Assembly: GCF_030811535.1 (NCBI RefSeq)
Contig: NZ_JAUSQX010000001.1
Span: 1,240,001 to 1,304,000, forward strand
From: Trueperella bonasi
Lineage (GTDB): Bacteria; Actinomycetota; Actinomycetes; Actinomycetales; Actinomycetaceae
Length of the DNA stretch: 64,000 nt
Direction: 5' to 3'
The notes beneath the pieces are model-generated. The model did not search any database. It was not told the origin of the DNA and was given only the letters and a program-made list of their open reading frames with translations. Below, in pieces: positions 32,320 to 41,332 of this stretch; within the stretch, counting starts at the first letter, position 1; every line of letters starts with the position of its first letter. The position numbers and the translations under genes are program-made.

Positions 32320-34482
32320 ATGAGTATACAAACGGGTAAAGTGGCCACAACTCGATTATCAAATGGGCAAGTACTGTCCTACGCCTTAGGCGATGTGGCA
32401 AATAACCTCACCTTCATGATGACCTCGATGTTCCTCGTGGTTTACATGACCGATATCGCCGGAGTGAGCGCGGGCGTTGCCGGCGCGATTTACGGCGTCA
32501 CCAAGATCTGGGCGGGTGTCACCGATTTGACAGCCGGCCAAACCGTGGACCGCTTCGACACCCGATGGGGGCGTTTGCGGCCGTGGATCCTATTCGGTTC
32601 GGCGCCGCTCGCGATTATGTTCGTGGCGCTGTTCTCCGTGCCGTCGGGATTGAACGCGACTATGGCGATCGTCTGGATTCTCCTCTTCGACGCCGCTTAC
32701 CAGCTGATGTACTCGTTTGTGAACATCCCGTACGGCTCACTTTCAGCAGCTCTCACCCAGGATCCGGTCGATCGTTCTCGCCTATCGGGTGCTCGTTCGA
32801 TTACGTCGTCGCTTTCTTCTGTTCTTCTCGCGTTCGTCGTGGCTCCCCAGTTCCAAGACACGACGGCGGATAACATCCGGCTCAAGTTCACACTGACCAC
32901 GCTGGCGCTCGGTGTGGTAGCCGTGATCTTGTACCTGATCTGTTTCAAGAACACCAAGGAAGTTGTAGAACGGCCGCAGGCGAAGGTGACGCTTAAGGGC
33001 ACTTTGAGGACTGTTGCTCAGAATCGCCCGTTGCTGATCTTGTGTCTGGGTGCATTCTTCCTGCTGGCAGGCATGTTTACCATGTCGGCAGTAGCGATGT
33101 TCTATGCCCGTGAAGTGCTTGGCAATGCGGGGTGGTTTGCATTCTTGCAACTGGCTCAGACTTTGGGCGGAATCATTATGGCCTCGCTTGTGCCTACCGT
33201 GACCGTGCGGCTTGGTAAGCGACTCGGGTATGTCAGTGCGGGCGTTGTGACCATCATTGCTTTCCTTCTGATTTTCTTTGCTCCGGCCGGTTCTTTGCCC
33301 GTGGCTCTTCTTGCTTGGTTCCTCTACGGAATCGGTATTGGCGGTACGAATGCTCTCATGTTTTCGATGCAGGCCGACACCGTGGATTATGGTGAGTGGA
33401 AGACGGGCAATCGCTCCGAGGGCGGTTCTTACTCGATCCTTTCGTTCATCCGTAAGGTTGGTCAGGGCGTTGGTGGCTGGGCCGGCGCCGCGCTGATTGG
33501 CGCGTTTGGCTACAATGCTGAAATTGCCACTCAAAGCGATCAGGCCATTCAAGGTATACGAATTGCCACCGGAGGCCTGCCGGCGGCTCTCACGTTCCTC
33601 GCAATCCTCGTCATGTTGCGCTACCCGCTCGGTTTGGAAGAGCATACGAAGATTGTCCGTGAGCTCAATGAACGTCGCACCCAGAAGGCCGTGACTGATA
33701 TGACGGGCGTTGGCAGAGATGACGTTAAGGTCGCGACCGTTGGCGATGGCCGGACAACCCGCTTGCGCAAGAAGGGCGAGCCCGCACCGCCGATCGTGAC
33801 GGTCTTTGGGTTGTCAGGAGCTGGTGCATCCGCGATTGGGCCGATGCTTGCGCGCAAGCTTGGGGTTCCGTACATCGGCCAGAGATTCTCTTCGGAGGAA
33901 TTGGCGCTTGTGGACAAGGAAACGCTCGTTTCCGACTCCGCATTCGATCGCTGGCTACGCACCGTGGATTATTCGGGAACTCAGGATGCCACGATGGCGA
34001 TGGCGTACGACGAGGCGCAGAATTTCCATGTGGCCTCGGAGAATACGCGGACGGTTCTTTCTGAAGTTGAACATGGTGGCGTTGTTCTCGGGCGTAACGG
34101 TGCATTCGTGCTTCACCACGCCGTTGGAGCAATCCACGTGCGCCTCATTGCGCCGAAGGCAAAGCGGATTGAGCGCGTTATGCATCGCACCGGTTTGAAC
34201 ATGAGCGATGCGACTGCGCAGCTCGAAGCTGAAGACCGGATGAGGGCCGAAATGTCCCGCCATCTGTATCAGTGGGATCCGAACAACGATAACTACTACG
34301 ACCTCGTGATCAACACCGGTTCGATTACCTACGAGCAGGTCGTTGAGACGATCGTAGATATGTATCGTTCGAAGTATCCGCTCAATGAACCTGATCCGAC
34401 GGTTGACACCGGCGAGATTCCACTCCCGCCGTACGCCAAGCCCGATGCCCGCGAAGGCTCGGAGGAGGACGTGCTGAAGTAG
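32320..34482 (+). CDS. GPH-type sugar:cation symporter fused to a cytidylate-kinase-like domain
   Basis: 720 residues from ATG 32320. Residues ~1-460 form a twelve-helix MFS transporter of the glycoside-pentoside-hexuronide family: LSYALGDVANNLTFMM, the cytoplasmic D.RWGRLRPWILFGS loop (FDTRWGRLRPW) and the second-half GGTNALMFSMQADTVDYGEW with TGNRSEG. A basic linker (KEGEPAPPI) leads to residues ~500-690, a cytidylate-kinase-like domain: VTVFGLSGAGASAIGPMLAR, LGVPYIGQRFSSEEL, VLGRNGAFVLHH, HVRLIAPKAKRIERVMHR and YYDLVINTG. The Walker A lysine is replaced, as is typical of the cytidylate_kin2 group. Fusion of transporter and nucleotide-kinase-like domain in one frame is unusual; a regulatory or trapping role is speculation. 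Confidence 0.88.
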   Translation: MSIQTGKVATTRLSNGQVLSYALGDVANNLTFMMTSMFLVVYMTDIAGVSAGVAGAIYGVTKIWAGVTDLTAGQTVDRFDTRWGRLRPWILFGSAPLAIMFVALFSVPSGLNATMAIVWILLFDAAYQLMYSFVNIPYGSLSAALTQDPVDRSRLSGARSITSSLSSVLLAFVVAPQFQDTTADNIRLKFTLTTLALGVVAVILYLICFKNTKEVVERPQAKVTLKGTLRTVAQNRPLLILCLGAFFLLAGMFTMSAVAMFYAREVLGNAGWFAFLQLAQTLGGIIMASLVPTVTVRLGKRLGYVSAGVVTIIAFLLIFFAPAGSLPVALLAWFLYGIGIGGTNALMFSMQADTVDYGEWKTGNRSEGGSYSILSFIRKVGQGVGGWAGAALIGAFGYNAEIATQSDQAIQGIRIATGGLPAALTFLAILVMLRYPLGLEEHTKIVRELNERRTQKAVTDMTGVGRDDVKVATVGDGRTTRLRKKGEPAPPIVTVFGLSGAGASAIGPMLARKLGVPYIGQRFSSEELALVDKETLVSDSAFDRWLRTVDYSGTQDATMAMAYDEAQNFHVASENTRTVLSEVEHGGVVLGRNGAFVLHHAVGAIHVRLIAPKAKRIERVMHRTGLNMSDATAQLEAEDRMRAEMSRHLYQWDPNNDNYYDLVINTGSITYEQVVETIVDMYRSKYPLNEPDPTVDTGEIPLPPYAKPDAREGSEEDVLK

Positions 34483-34497
34483 AGCGCTCCCGACTGT

Positions 34498-34539
34498 GAA
34501 TGCCCGGCCCAGCTAGCTAGTTAGCGGGGCCGGGCATTC
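34498..34539 (+). terminator. Terminator after the symporter-kinase fusion
   Basis: GAATGCCCGGCCC and GGGGCCGGGCATTC form a 12-13 bp stem around an AGCTAGCTAG loop. No long T tract. Confidence 0.8.
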
Positions 34540-34793
34540 CCGTGTGCCTGAGTTCCCGCTCGCGTTTGGATGAGCTGCCCCACCTTTCCATGTGGATCTT
34601 TCCCCAACGGAGCGAAGCTCCTACGCTGTCCACATTTTCCACGTTCGTAGAAACGCGGAAGCTGCCGTCGCCGTAGGCTCAGCCAACATATAACTGTTAA
34701 AGCTGGAGGCGAGGACGTGGGTGGTGCAAATATGCAACGAGTGCAAGTAGAGGTAACTCCAATTGTCGAACACGATAACTTTCTTGAATCTTG

Positions 34794-35051
34794 ATGCGCC
34801 CAACGAGAGAAGGCTTTCTTAACAGTGCGAAGTCAATCGGCGCGGTTTGGCGAGACGCGCGAATTATCGCGAATCCGGCTATGCGAAACGGGAAATCTTT
34901 CGGCGAGTCGATGGCTGATGACATGCGTCGACAACGCGAGTTAAGGCAGGTAGAGATCGAAACCTTTCGCCTGGAATGGAAGGGCGTAGTTGCCGGTGGT
35001 GCTTTCGTACACTGGTTGATGAAGATGCGCATTTACGGCCTCCCCTATTGA
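34794..35051 (+). CDS. Small hypothetical protein, doubtful
   Basis: An 85-residue frame from ATG 34794, reading a basic N-terminus, WRDARIIANPAMRNGKS, DDMRRQRELRQVEIETFRL and a short hydrophobic end. Amino-acid composition is protein-like and it lies between a terminator and clpC, but no ribosome site or family motif is visible. The surrounding 34540-34790 and 35052-35305 contain no recognisable gene. The second interval includes GAGGG/CCCTC runs (35070-35160) and must hold the clpC promoter. Confidence 0.3.
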   Translation: MRPTREGFLNSAKSIGAVWRDARIIANPAMRNGKSFGESMADDMRRQRELRQVEIETFRLEWKGVVAGGAFVHWLMKMRIYGLPY

Positions 35052-35305
35052 TTGTCCACTGCACCTGCGAGGGTTTTTGCCTAATTGCGAGGGCTTTTAC
35101 CCCTCGCATGTGGATAGGACCCCTCGCCGACGGGGCCGAGACGGGGCAGGAATGGGCAGGGAGGGGATAGGGATGCGGCGGGCGGAAGTCACGCCAGCGG
35201 CGAAACGGCGAATAAACGCGGCGTGCCGATCGCTAAGGTTATTGAGGAATCGTACAGGTGCGCGCACAGGCGCCTTAGCGAAAAATATTTCAGAGGAGTC
35301 CAACA

Positions 35306-37921
35306 TTGTTTGAACGGTTTACAGATCGCGCGAGGCGGGTCATTGTGCTCGCCCAAGAATCTGCGCGAAACCTCAAGCACAACTACCTTGGCACAGAGCA
35401 CATTTTGCTTGGCCTGATTAAGGAAGGCGAAGGTGTCGCTGCGAAGGCGCTCGAGTCACTCAACGTCACATACGACGCCGTTCAAGAGCAGGTCATTGAG
35501 ATCATCGGCGAGGGGCAAGAGCAACCCTCAGGCCACATTCCCTTCACGCCACGGGCGAAGAAGGTTCTCGAGTATGCAATGCGCGAGGGCTTGCAACTCG
35601 GCCACTCCTATATCGGCACGGAGCATTTGTTGCTCGGTCTATGCCGTGAACAGGACGGCGTGGCCGCCCAAGTTCTGGTGAAACTCGGGGCAGATTTGCC
35701 GCGCGTTCGCCAACAGGTCACACAGCTGCTGTCCGGATACCAGGGCAAGGAAGCTGTGGGAGTTGGCCCTGGTGGGCCGCGCGAAGGGCAAAAGGCCGGT
35801 TCGACGATCCTTGACCAATACGGGCGCAACCTCACGCAGGCCGCACGAGAAAACAAGCTAGATCCGGTGATCGGGCGGCACAATGAAACCCAGCGCGTCA
35901 TGCAGGTGCTCTCCCGGCGCACCAAAAACAATCCCGTATTGATCGGTGAACCCGGTGTGGGTAAGACCGCCGTCGTCGAAGGTTTGTCACAGGCGATCGC
36001 GGCGGGTGACGTACCCGAAACCCTGAAGGACAAGCAGCTGTATTCGCTTGACATGGGCTCGCTTGTGGCAGGTTCGCGCTACCGTGGTGATTTCGAAGAG
36101 CGGATGAAGAAAATCCTCAAGGAGATCAACACGCGCGGCGACATTATTCTTTTCATCGACGAAGTCCACACGCTTGTCGGGGCGGGCGCCGCAGAGGGCG
36201 CGCTCGATGCAGCCTCGCTGCTCAAGCCCATGATGGCTCGCGGCGAGCTGCAGATTATCGGCGCCACGACGCTCGATGAGTACCGGAAGTACATTGAGAA
36301 GGACGCCGCCCTCGAGCGCCGCTTCCAACCGATTCAGGTTGATGAGCCAACGGTGAAGGAAACGATCGCGATCCTTGAAGGCTTGCGTGATCGTTATGAG
36401 GCTTTCCATCGCGTCACGATTACTGACGACGCGCTCGAATCGGCTGCAACTCTTGCGGATCGGTATATTAACGACCGTTTCCTGCCAGATAAAGCCATCG
36501 ATTTGATCGATGAGGCCGGTGCACGGCTTGCGATTCAGAAGATGACGGCCCCACCAGAATTGCGCGAGCTTGATGAGCAGATCAACGAAGTTAAGCGTGC
36601 CAAAGAAGCTGCCATCGACGGGCAAGATTTTGAGAAAGCCGCTTCCTTGCGGGATAAGGAACAGCAGCTTACCGAGAAGCGCGCCGAACGTGAGAAGGCT
36701 TGGAAGGAAGGTGACCTCGACGTCGTTTCGGTGGTTGATGAAGACATCATTACAGAGGTCCTGTCGATGTCGACTGGCATTCCGGTCTTCAAGCTTACGG
36801 AAGCGGAATCCGAGAAGCTGTTGCGCATGGAAGACGAGCTACACAAGCGTGTGATCGGCCAGAACGAAGCCGTTACCGCGCTGTCGCAGGCAATTCGCCG
36901 TACTCGCGCCGGTTTGAAAGATCCGAATCGCCCGGGCGGCTCGTTCATCTTCGCCGGCCCGACAGGCGTCGGCAAAACCGAGCTCGCCAAGGCACTTGCC
37001 GAATTCCTGTTCGGCGACGAGGACGCGCTGATCACCCTCGACATGTCCGAGTACTCGGAGAAGCACACGGTCTCGCGGCTGTTTGGTGCGCCTCCGGGAT
37101 ACGTGGGCTACGAGGAGGGCGGTCAGCTCACGGAAAAGGTTCGCCGCAAGCCGTTCTCGGTGGTCCTGTTCGATGAGATTGAGAAGGCCCACCAGGATCT
37201 GTTTAACTCGTTGCTCCAGATTCTCGAAGAGGGGCGCCTGACTGATTCGCAGGGCCGCGTTGTCGATTTCAAGAACACGATCATCATTATGACCACGAAT
37301 CTTGGAACTAAGGACATCGCCAAGGGCGTGCAGACCGGTTTCCAGTTTGACGCCGATACCCAGACTTCTTACGAACGGATGAAGGGGCGCGTGGGCGAGG
37401 AGCTGAAGAATCACTTCCGCCCGGAGTTCTTGAACCGAGTGGACGACATCATCGTTTTCCCGCAGCTCAACAAGGAGGAGATCTTGCAGATCGTGGATCT
37501 CATGATCGGCAAGCTTGGCGCGCGCCTGTGGGATCAGGGCATGTCGATTGTTTTGACCGACGATGCCAAGCAACTTCTGGCGGACCGCGGCTATGATCCG
37601 GTTCTGGGTGCTCGTCCGCTGCGCCGTGCGATTCAGCGCGACATTGAGGATACTCTCTCAGAGAAGCTCTTGTTTGGTGAGTTCCAGAAGGGCCAGACGA
37701 TCGTCGTCGACGTCGATCAGGAAGCGGTGCCTAAGGCATTCACCTTTACGGGCCACGATTCGGATTACCAGTTGCCTGAGGGTGTGAAGCCCGCGCAGGA
37801 AACCGAGGAGATTAACGGTTTAGCGCAGCCCACGACGGTCGGACCGTCAGGCGGCGATAGTGACGGCACCCAGATGGCGAGCGAGCCTTCGCACGATGGT
37901 GGTGGCACGCGAACCGAGTAG
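35306..37921 (+). CDS. clpC: ATP-dependent Clp protease ATP-binding subunit ClpC
   Basis: 871 residues from TTG 35306 (CAGAGGAG ribosome site). Two N-terminal Clp_N repeats ([36 protein letters not shown]). AAA1 has Walker [11 protein letters not shown] and Walker [11 protein letters not shown]. The UVR-type middle domain is [21 protein letters not shown]2 has [10 protein letters not shown] and [11 protein letters not shown], with [20 protein letters not shown]. The C-terminal domain contains [17 protein letters not shown], followed by a disordered tail. It unfolds substrates for ClpP. In Actinobacteria clpC is usually essential and controlled by ClgR; no clear ClgR box was identified here. 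Confidence 0.97.
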   Translation: MFERFTDRARRVIVLAQESARNLKHNYLGTEHILLGLIKEGEGVAAKALESLNVTYDAVQEQVIEIIGEGQEQPSGHIPFTPRAKKVLEYAMREGLQLGHSYIGTEHLLLGLCREQDGVAAQVLVKLGADLPRVRQQVTQLLSGYQGKEAVGVGPGGPREGQKAGSTILDQYGRNLTQAARENKLDPVIGRHNETQRVMQVLSRRTKNNPVLIGEPGVGKTAVVEGLSQAIAAGDVPETLKDKQLYSLDMGSLVAGSRYRGDFEERMKKILKEINTRGDIILFIDEVHTLVGAGAAEGALDAASLLKPMMARGELQIIGATTLDEYRKYIEKDAALERRFQPIQVDEPTVKETIAILEGLRDRYEAFHRVTITDDALESAATLADRYINDRFLPDKAIDLIDEAGARLAIQKMTAPPELRELDEQINEVKRAKEAAIDGQDFEKAASLRDKEQQLTEKRAEREKAWKEGDLDVVSVVDEDIITEVLSMSTGIPVFKLTEAESEKLLRMEDELHKRVIGQNEAVTALSQAIRRTRAGLKDPNRPGGSFIFAGPTGVGKTELAKALAEFLFGDEDALITLDMSEYSEKHTVSRLFGAPPGYVGYEEGGQLTEKVRRKPFSVVLFDEIEKAHQDLFNSLLQILEEGRLTDSQGRVVDFKNTIIIMTTNLGTKDIAKGVQTGFQFDADTQTSYERMKGRVGEELKNHFRPEFLNRVDDIIVFPQLNKEEILQIVDLMIGKLGARLWDQGMSIVLTDDAKQLLADRGYDPVLGARPLRRAIQRDIEDTLSEKLLFGEFQKGQTIVVDVDQEAVPKAFTFTGHDSDYQLPEGVKPAQETEEINGLAQPTTVGPSGGDSDGTQMASEPSHDGGGTRTE

Positions 37922-37970
37922 AGCTGACGGAAGCTGTTTGGCGCTGCACATCAAAGAAGCTGCGAACAGT

Positions 37971-38009
37971 GCAAAAGGGGAGGGGCCAAAATGGACCCTC
38001 CCCTTTTGC
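37971..38009 (+). terminator. Terminator of clpC
   Basis: GCAAAAGGGGAGGG and CCCTCCCCTTTTGC pair perfectly over an 11-base loop. Confidence 0.92.
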
Positions 38010-38060
38010 CTGCATATTAGTTAACATCAGCTTAGACAGCACAAGTATCGAAGGAGGACC

Positions 38061-39017
38061 ATGAGTTTGGATTTAGTCACGATCGGTGAGGTTATGGGAA
38101 CCCTTCGATTGCGCGGGCAATTTGGTGTTGGCAATGAAGCGGGCATCACCATGTCGGGCGCGGAAGGCAATGTTTCGATTGCCTTGGCACGTCTCGGGCA
38201 TAACGTGCAATGGGTGGGCAGCCTTGGGCCGGACACTTTTGGTGAGGGGATTTTACGAACCTTGCGGGGCGAACGGGTCGGCGTCGATTTCGTCGAGCGA
38301 CGAGAAGAGCAGACGGGCCTGGTGGTCGTGCGAGGCATGGGTTCGGAAGCTAAGCGCGTGGATTACCATCGCGCAGGTTCAGCAGGAAGCCACTTCTCGC
38401 AGGCACAGATTGCTGCGGCGATCGAGGCTCGGCCGCGGATTGTTCATCTCACGGGGATCACTCCGGCGTTGAGCGAATCTGCGCGTGAGGCGACATTCCA
38501 GATGGTGCGCGAGGCAAAAGAGGCGGGCATTAAGATTTCTTTCGATCTCAATTACCGTAGCCGCTTGTGGTCACGTGAGGAGGCGACACCGGTACTGCAG
38601 GAATTAGCGAGTATGGCCGATATCGTCATTGGCGGCACCACGGAGTACGAAATACTCACAACATATCCAGACCCACGTAAAGCCATGGAGACCGTGTACA
38701 AGCGCGGAGTTTCTGAGGTTGTGTGGAAAACGGACGACTTGGCACGAGTGCAAACGAACGAGGGCGTGATCGAGTGCCCGAATCGCAAGGTTAGGGTTGT
38801 CGATCCGATTGGCGCTGGTGACGCGTTCGTGTCCGGCTACCTGTCGGCATGGCTTGATGGTTTGGGTCCGTATGATCGACTCGCTCGGGCCCACATGCTT
38901 GGTGGTTTGATCGTTGCTTCCGACGGCGACTGGGAAGCTCTTCCGCTGAGGCGTGAATTGGAGATGCTTGAGGCTTTGCCGGGCCGTAGTTTGCAGTCAG
39001 GCGAGGTTCTTCGCTGA
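38061..39017 (+). CDS. PfkB-family carbohydrate kinase (KDG kinase/ribokinase-like)
   Basis: 318 residues. The N-terminal TIGEVMGTLRLRG and GAEGNVSIALARLGHNVQWV are the substrate-side PfkB motifs; ISFDLNYRSRLW is typical of 2-keto-3-deoxygluconate kinases; the C-terminal DPIGAGDAFVSGYLSAW contains the anion hole and the catalytic Asp of GAGD. It phosphorylates a sugar or keto-acid with ATP. The substrate is uncertain: KDG, fructose or another ketose. ATG 38061 has GAAGGAGGACC upstream. It is the first gene of the carbohydrate region, ahead of the structured leader and membrane protein. Confidence 0.9.
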   Translation: MSLDLVTIGEVMGTLRLRGQFGVGNEAGITMSGAEGNVSIALARLGHNVQWVGSLGPDTFGEGILRTLRGERVGVDFVERREEQTGLVVVRGMGSEAKRVDYHRAGSAGSHFSQAQIAAAIEARPRIVHLTGITPALSESAREATFQMVREAKEAGIKISFDLNYRSRLWSREEATPVLQELASMADIVIGGTTEYEILTTYPDPRKAMETVYKRGVSEVVWKTDDLARVQTNEGVIECPNRKVRVVDPIGAGDAFVSGYLSAWLDGLGPYDRLARAHMLGGLIVASDGDWEALPLRRELEMLEALPGRSLQSGEVLR

Positions 39018-39268
39018 GCCACATGCCAGGCTCTGCAATAATTCTCACCGAATCGGCTCTGCAGAAATTCCGTGCAGTTTTCAAAGATTGTGTGAAAAGT
39101 ATCAACCCCGGTGCTACCTTGGTGGTTAGGTGGGAATCTGGTCACAGCGAGGTCGCTAGATTTGTGGCCTGAGGTTGCCTAGGTTTCCGGCTAGAACGAA
39201 CGCAAGCCAACCAATGTCGGTTGGTGGGGCGGGAGTTCACGTCATCACACCCTGACAAAGGAACTCAC
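39018..39268 (+). promoter_or_regulatory. Structured 5' leader of the unknown membrane protein gene
   Basis: 250 bases. From about 39110 the strand folds: AATCT..AGCGA-GG-TCGCT..AGATT (39136-39163), then GGTT/AACC and GGCT/AGCC helices around GAACGAACGCA (39183-39218). CCAACC-AATGTC-GGTTGG (39210-39227) uses the same AGCCAACC bases in a competing hairpin just before GGGGCGGGAG. Mutually exclusive helices upstream of a transport-like gene resemble a riboswitch or attenuator. I could not match it to a known class. Confidence 0.42.
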
Positions 39269-40291
39269 ATGGAAATTGATATCTTTTGGCTCATTGCAGC
39301 CTTTGGTGGAGGCGCTTTCGGCGCTGCCATTGGCGGCCAGACGGCCTTCATTTTCACCGGTCTGATGTACCTCATCGGTTTAGGTACATATATGGCTGGT
39401 TTTGACGCCGGGCCATACATGAATTCGGTTGTCTTCGGACCGGTCTTCGGTCCGCATATCGCCTTCTTGGGAGGTGCAGCGGCCGCGGCCTATGCTGCAA
39501 AGGTCGGTGCTATGCCGAAGGGCGTTAACGGCCGAGATATTGTTAGCCCTCTAGCTGGACTTGGCCGTTCGGACGTGCTCATGGTCGGCGGTGCCTTCGG
39601 CATTTTCGGCTACATCGTCAACAACTTTTTTGCATGGGCGCTGCCGACATTCAAGGCTGGCGATCCTGCCCTGCACTACGGAAACGAAGTGATTGGTGCG
39701 ACTGATACCGTTGCGCTCACAATTATCGTTTTGTCGATTGTTATCCGCTTCGCATTTGGTAGCACCGGTCTTTTCCAGAAGACCAATGGTCTTGGCCTGC
39801 TCGAGGTGGGCGAGGGCAAGCACTGGGTGGAACATCAGGAAAAGTGGGGAGTTACGGCCGCACACGGTTTGACCTCCGGCTTGATGTCCGCCTTTGCAAC
39901 CCTCGTAGTCGTTCAGTACTTCTTCCCGGCATCCCCTAGTATCGTCAACCACGCACAGCTGATCGGCTGGGCGATTTCGGCGGTTACCCTCGTCTTCTTG
40001 ACCTGTGGTCTGAAGACGCCGGTTACCCACCACATGACGATCCTCGCTTCGATCGCTGCGCTCAAGTTCGCTCCGATCATTGCGGGCACGTCGGACGTGC
40101 TTGCCTGGTCCTCGAGCCATCTGGCGATCGCAGTCGTCATCGGCGGCATCGTTGGCGCGCTCGGTGGTTTGCTCGGCGAGGCGCTCTCGCGTATGACTAA
40201 CGCCAATGGCGACACCCATATTGATCCCCCTGCATTCGCAATCTGGACCGGAACAACCGTCCTGTTTGCAATCACGGCGATCCTTGCCTAA
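39269..40291 (+). CDS. Polytopic membrane protein, putative permease of unknown family
   Basis: 340 residues from ATG 39269 (AAAGGAACTCAC upstream; longer frame rejected). About nine or ten transmembrane segments. Distinctive blocks: FGGGAFGAAIGGQTAFIFTG at the N-terminus, NSVVFGPVFGPHIAFLGGAA, an interior LGLLEVGEGKHWVEHQEKWG loop, KTPVTHHMTILAS, and a late IVGALGGLLGEALSR followed by NGDTHIDPPAFAIWTGT. The paired Gly-rich segments at each end suggest an internal repeat, as in transporters. I do not recognise the family. It is the only transport-like protein within the polyol/sugar kinase region 38-54.6 kb, so it is the candidate uptake protein. It is monocistronic, with its own strong terminator. 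Confidence 0.75.
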   Translation: MEIDIFWLIAAFGGGAFGAAIGGQTAFIFTGLMYLIGLGTYMAGFDAGPYMNSVVFGPVFGPHIAFLGGAAAAAYAAKVGAMPKGVNGRDIVSPLAGLGRSDVLMVGGAFGIFGYIVNNFFAWALPTFKAGDPALHYGNEVIGATDTVALTIIVLSIVIRFAFGSTGLFQKTNGLGLLEVGEGKHWVEHQEKWGVTAAHGLTSGLMSAFATLVVVQYFFPASPSIVNHAQLIGWAISAVTLVFLTCGLKTPVTHHMTILASIAALKFAPIIAGTSDVLAWSSSHLAIAVVIGGIVGALGGLLGEALSRMTNANGDTHIDPPAFAIWTGTTVLFAITAILA

Positions 40292-40296
40292 AATCC

Positions 40297-40334
40297 TTGG
40301 GCTCGCCCGATTCAATCGGGCGAGCCCAATTTTT
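40297..40334 (+). terminator. Terminator after the unknown permease
   Basis: TTGGGCTCGCCCGAT-TCA-ATCGGGCGAGCCCAA followed by TTTTT, a textbook rho-independent terminator. Confidence 0.95.
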
Positions 40335-40447
40335 CATCACTTGAGCGGGGTGGAGCTAGACGGGTGCTGAACTCTACCGAAATTCTCCTCGTCAAGCCCC
40401 CCCCAGTTTTACGCCGTACTCATACGCGGTTTTAAAAAAGGACAATC

Positions 40448-41299
40448 ATGCAGTTTTCCTCACCGACCCAGTTGTACGATGCCTATGTTTTTGACCAGGA
40501 TGGAACCATCTATCTCGGTGAAGAACTCCTTCCGGGAGCAAAGCGCCTCATCGAAGGATTGCGCAAGCTCGGCAAACCCGTCCGCTTCCTATCAAACAAT
40601 CCAACGAAGGATCCGAGCGAGTATAAGGAAAAACTCGACCGCCTCGGAATCCCAACACCGCTCGATGAGATCGCCAACACCGTGGTGACGACAACTCGTT
40701 GGTTGAAGATGCATCACCCGGACGCCGTCGTCTATCCAATTTCGGAAGAGCCACTTAAACGTGCGCTGCGCGATGCGGGAATTAAAATGAGCGAAAATCC
40801 CGAAGAGATCGACATCGTGATCGCTTCCTACGACCGCACTTTCGAATACAAGAAACTGCAAATCGCATTCGACGCGATTTGGTATCACAAGCGCGCATTT
40901 TTAATCACCACAAATCCGGATAAGTACTGTCCGTTCCCGGGCGGGCGAGGCGAGCCCGATGCTGCCGCGATCGTCGGAGCGATCGAGGCATGCACCGGCA
41001 CCAAGCTTAAGGCCAATATGGGCAAGCCCGAACCGGAAATGCTCGAGGCCGCGCTCGGAGACTTAGATGTAGACCCCAAGAATTGTATGATGGTCGGTGA
41101 CCGTCTCGGCACTGACATCGGCATGGCCGTCCGGACCGGCATGGCTTCAACGCTGGTTTTGACGGGAGATAACACCGCCGAGGACGCTCAGGAGCTGCCC
41201 GAAGATGAGCAGCCAACCTACGTACTCGAACGCATCGATCACCTTATTCCTGCGCAAATTCGCGAGGAATGGGGATGGTCTGACGACGACGTCGCATAA
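40448..41299 (+). CDS. HAD-IIA family sugar-phosphate phosphatase (AraL/NagD-like)
   Basis: 283 residues. HAD motif I YVFDQDGTIYLGEE with the nucleophile Asp and acid/base Asp, motif II FLSNNPTK, a C2-type cap (about 85-190), motif III lysine in NMGKPEPEML, and motif IV MVGDRLGTDIGMA. AraL of the B. subtilis arabinose operon and NagD belong here; they dephosphorylate sugar phosphates broadly and can detoxify accumulated phospho-sugars. As in that operon it is encoded near an AraM-like dehydrogenase, AraB and AraD. ATG 40448 is preceded by AAAAAGGACAATC, and it starts a run of closely spaced genes to 49029. Confidence 0.88.
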   Translation: MQFSSPTQLYDAYVFDQDGTIYLGEELLPGAKRLIEGLRKLGKPVRFLSNNPTKDPSEYKEKLDRLGIPTPLDEIANTVVTTTRWLKMHHPDAVVYPISEEPLKRALRDAGIKMSENPEEIDIVIASYDRTFEYKKLQIAFDAIWYHKRAFLITTNPDKYCPFPGGRGEPDAAAIVGAIEACTGTKLKANMGKPEPEMLEAALGDLDVDPKNCMMVGDRLGTDIGMAVRTGMASTLVLTGDNTAEDAQELPEDEQPTYVLERIDHLIPAQIREEWGWSDDDVA

Positions 41300-41332
41300 T
41301 CACGAGAACCCCTCGATTCACTAGGAAAGAAT

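Noticed and set aside
34541-34790. An Lsr2-like start at ATG 34732 (MQRVQVEV)
   Set aside because: The frame stops after 18 residues and no Lsr2 body follows in any frame.
35052-35305. ClgR operator upstream of clpC
   Set aside because: CGCC-TTA-GCGAA resembles the motif but the half-site spacing is one base short; not convincing without a model.
39018-39268. Cyclic-di-GMP-I or FMN riboswitch in the permease leader
   Set aside because: ACGCAAGCC and GGGGCGGGAG looked suggestive, but the rest of either consensus is missing.
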